DNA of 64,000 bases from Lachnospira pectinoschiza (GTDB taxonomy: Bacteria > Bacillota > Clostridia > Lachnospirales > Lachnospiraceae): contig NZ_FNHZ01000003.1 of assembly GCF_900103815.1 (NCBI RefSeq), forward strand, positions 124,001 through 188,000, written 5' to 3'. The notes beneath the pieces were generated by a model. That model did not search any database. It saw only the letters and a program-made list of their open reading frames with translations, and was not told where the DNA came from. The position numbers were made by a program, and so were the translations under genes. Below are positions 62,781 through 64,000 of this stretch, one piece after another (the first letter of the stretch is position 1; every line of letters begins with the position of its first letter).

Positions 62781-63392
62781 TTAGCAAGCAATTAACTCTT
62801 CTAGTAAATCCACTAGCTGTTCCTTAGATTCAATAACCACGCTATCCATGCCAGCCTTAATTGAGCCCTCAACATTTTCCTTTCTATCATCAAGGAAAAG
62901 ACATGTGCTTGGATCTAATTCGTATTTATTAAAAAGTGCCTGATAAATTGCTAAATCCGGCTTTAATTCATGCACCATATAAGAAACCATCTTGCCATCT
63001 ACATAATTCCAAAAGCTAGCGTCCTTTGCATGAGAATCAAGAAGGTCCTTTGAATAGTTTGATAAAATGTAAATGCCATAGCCCTTAGACTTTAACTGTC
63101 TTACAAGCTCCCATACATCTTCTCTTTTAACTCTCATAAGATGAGCATTAGTAAAAAACCAGTCTAAAATGTCAGCATCCTTAGGATATTTCTTCTTATA
63201 AGTATCAACAATCTCCTCATAAGTCATAACCCCTCTATCAAACTCAAGCCATAACTTATCTGTAAAAATTCTTGGTCCAAACTCTTCTACTCTTTCCTTA
63301 TCAAGACCGTAATCATCTGTTAGCATCTCCTGCCATCTATAGCCCATTAATACATTACCTATATCAAATACGATATTCTTATACTTCTTCAT
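62781..63392 (-). CDS. HAD-superfamily hydrolase (subfamily IA)
   Basis: A 203-residue phosphohydrolase of unknown substrate. Motif I is VFDIGNVLMGY with a single first Asp followed by Ile and Gly, as in epoxide-hydrolase-N/YihX-like members; motif II is IYILSNYSKDL; the conserved Lys is in VHELKPDLAIYQAL; motif IV is STCLFLDDRKENVEG. A cap domain lies at about 17-85. The group includes sugar-phosphate phosphatases. GGGAGGAAG precedes the ATG. A structured leader lies upstream. Confidence 0.9.
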   Translation of the reverse strand: MKKYKNIVFDIGNVLMGYRWQEMLTDDYGLDKERVEEFGPRIFTDKLWLEFDRGVMTYEEIVDTYKKKYPKDADILDWFFTNAHLMRVKREDVWELVRQLKSKGYGIYILSNYSKDLLDSHAKDASFWNYVDGKMVSYMVHELKPDLAIYQALFNKYELDPSTCLFLDDRKENVEGSIKAGMDSVVIESKEQLVDLLEELIAC

Positions 63393-63454
63393 ATTCTTCC
63401 TCCCTTTGCAAATGTATTAATATTTTCCACGAAAACAAAAATAGTGTCAAGTAA

Positions 63455-63620
63455 AAGACGTGTCAAGGTGGGGTTTCTGCCATGCGGATAAACTTCGTCC
63501 GCACCCAGGCTTGCCACTCGTGACACGTCTTCATTATTCAATGAAACCCTTTAATTAGCTTTCATAAAGCTCTAAACAGGCCATTTAGACCTTGGGGAAC
63601 CGTAGGGCTTCACTATGAAC
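63455..63620 (-). other. Structured RNA leader or terminator region upstream of the HAD gene, class unknown
   Basis: Two domains are visible on the minus strand. Domain 1: AGTGAAGCCCT (63604-63614) pairs with AGGGTTTCATT (63540-63550), 11 bp with G-U pairs, enclosing a TCTAAA/TTTAGA hairpin and an AGCTTT/AAAGCT hairpin. Domain 2: AAGACGTGTCA and TGACACGTCTT (63455-63465, 63521-63531) form a perfect 11-bp stem around a TGCGGA/TCCGCA hairpin (63483-63502), followed by TTTTACTT, so it may act as a terminator. The arrangement resembles a riboswitch but I cannot name a class. It could also be just the end of the CAP gene transcript. Confidence 0.55.
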
Positions 63621-63648
63621 TTAATATCGGGTCATATTAAATTGTCAA
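63621..63648 (-). promoter_or_regulatory. Possible promoter for the HAD leader transcript
   Basis: TTGACA (63643-63648) and TATTAA (63621-63626) on the minus strand, spacing 16 bp, lie just after the CAP gene stop. Confidence 0.6.
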
Positions 63649-63652
63649 AAAA

Positions 63653-64000
63653 TTAATTCATAAATATAGCCACCCAATAGTAATTACCTTCACTATCCTG
63701 GGCTACTCCAACACCCACTCTGGTGTATTTAGAGGAAACTAAAACATTATAATGAGATGGAGATCCTATCCATCCATCAACAATTCCACTAGGACTTGTT
63801 TGGTATCTTCCCATCACTTCACCAAACGATCCTGCTAAACCATAATATGATGCAATCGTTGATGCTTTACTGCCATTCGGCCTCATGTGATGTCCTGTTG
63901 TGGAATCCACAACAAAGAAGTTATTAACAGCATTCTCATAGGCTCTATGACAAGCTGCTAAGGTAATAGTCTGATCTAAGCTTACAGCCCCAAGTCCTTG
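63653..64000 (-). CDS. CAP/SCP-domain protein, C-terminal part (cut by window edge)
   Basis: The last 115 residues of a CAP-superfamily (SCP/PR-1-like) protein; the start is beyond the window. Features are TGHHMRPNGSKASTIASYYG with the cavity His, the GEVMGRYQTSP stretch, GWIGSPSHYNVLVSSKYTRVGVGVA, and the final YYWVAIFMN. The Glu of the CAP tetrad may be in FGEVMG. Clostridial members are usually secreted or wall-associated, with unclear activity. The open frame continues to base 64000 (QGLGAVSLDQTITLAACH), so a GTG at 63910 is not the real start. Confidence 0.9.
   Translation of the reverse strand, partial: QGLGAVSLDQTITLAACHRAYENAVNNFFVVDSTTGHHMRPNGSKASTIASYYGLAGSFGEVMGRYQTSPSGIVDGWIGSPSHYNVLVSSKYTRVGVGVAQDSEGNYYWVAIFMN

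Noticed and set aside
63653-63910. Complete small CAP-domain gene from GTG at 63910
   Set aside because: The open frame continues to base 64000 with family-like sequence, so the gene is cut by the window edge.

Overview
The window looks like a chromosomal segment of a low-GC, anaerobic, pectin-degrading Lachnospiraceae bacterium, and Lachnospira is my best guess. The reasons are AT-rich Firmicutes-style codon use, strong GGAGG ribosome sites, an acc/fab operon that uses FabK, CIRCE control of a small heat-shock gene, a pyrophosphate-type phosphofructokinase, several EAL/degenerate-GGDEF proteins and hybrid kinases, and two pectin enzymes (a cytoplasmic family-28 glycoside hydrolase and a secreted PL11 rhamnogalacturonan lyase with a CBM13 lectin). 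No tRNA, rRNA, CRISPR array, prophage or insertion sequence was seen.

Layout. 1-8350: the fatty-acid operon on the minus strand (acpP-accB-accC-accD-accA-fabH-fabK-fabD-fabG-fabF, fabF cut by the window edge), with two FabT-type palindromes at the promoter and three structured repeats between fabG and fabF. 8600-10000: Hsp20 (CIRCE/HrcA) and an aquaporin. 10100-21800: a c-di-GMP phosphodiesterase candidate, a zinc phospholipase C-like protein, an alpha/beta hydrolase, an ABC-F ATPase, a YitT protein with a long structured leader, a DUF975-CmpB membrane protein, and a response regulator/hybrid kinase pair. 21800-23600: a PqqD-like protein and a GH28 enzyme. 23770-30020: a folate operon (folC-folE-HD protein-folP-folBK) that ends in an OPT transporter and is preceded by a tetrahydrofolate riboswitch.

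30090-34000: two tandem copies of an unknown ~100-bp repeat, then a 1025-residue acidic repeat protein whose mRNA starts with a c-di-GMP-I riboswitch and terminator. 34100-38750: a glutaredoxin-like protein, an orphan FakA C-terminal-like domain, PPi-type PFK and an EAL-GGDEF protein. 39000-43230: a purine permease convergent with adenine deaminase and TatD, separated by a cloverleaf-like inverted-repeat element. 43450-47700: two tandem hybrid histidine kinases. 47800-54000: ilvC, a CheX-REC protein and a lysozyme-hypB-hypB-gntR operon; ilvC and the operon share the same GntR-type palindromic operators. 54100-56760: an accessory island (sce7726-type nuclease-like protein, XRE repressor with a 24-bp palindromic operator, DUF4417 protein, EndoU toxin remnant and probable immunity gene). 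56860-64000: ABC exporter, metY, PL11 lyase, HAD hydrolase with a structured leader, and a CAP-domain protein cut by the edge.

The most promising leads are the c-di-GMP riboswitch on the giant acidic repeat protein, the THF riboswitch operon that includes an OPT transporter and an HD hydrolase, the inferred GntR regulon joining ilvC with lysozyme/hypB genes, and several uncatalogued structured elements.
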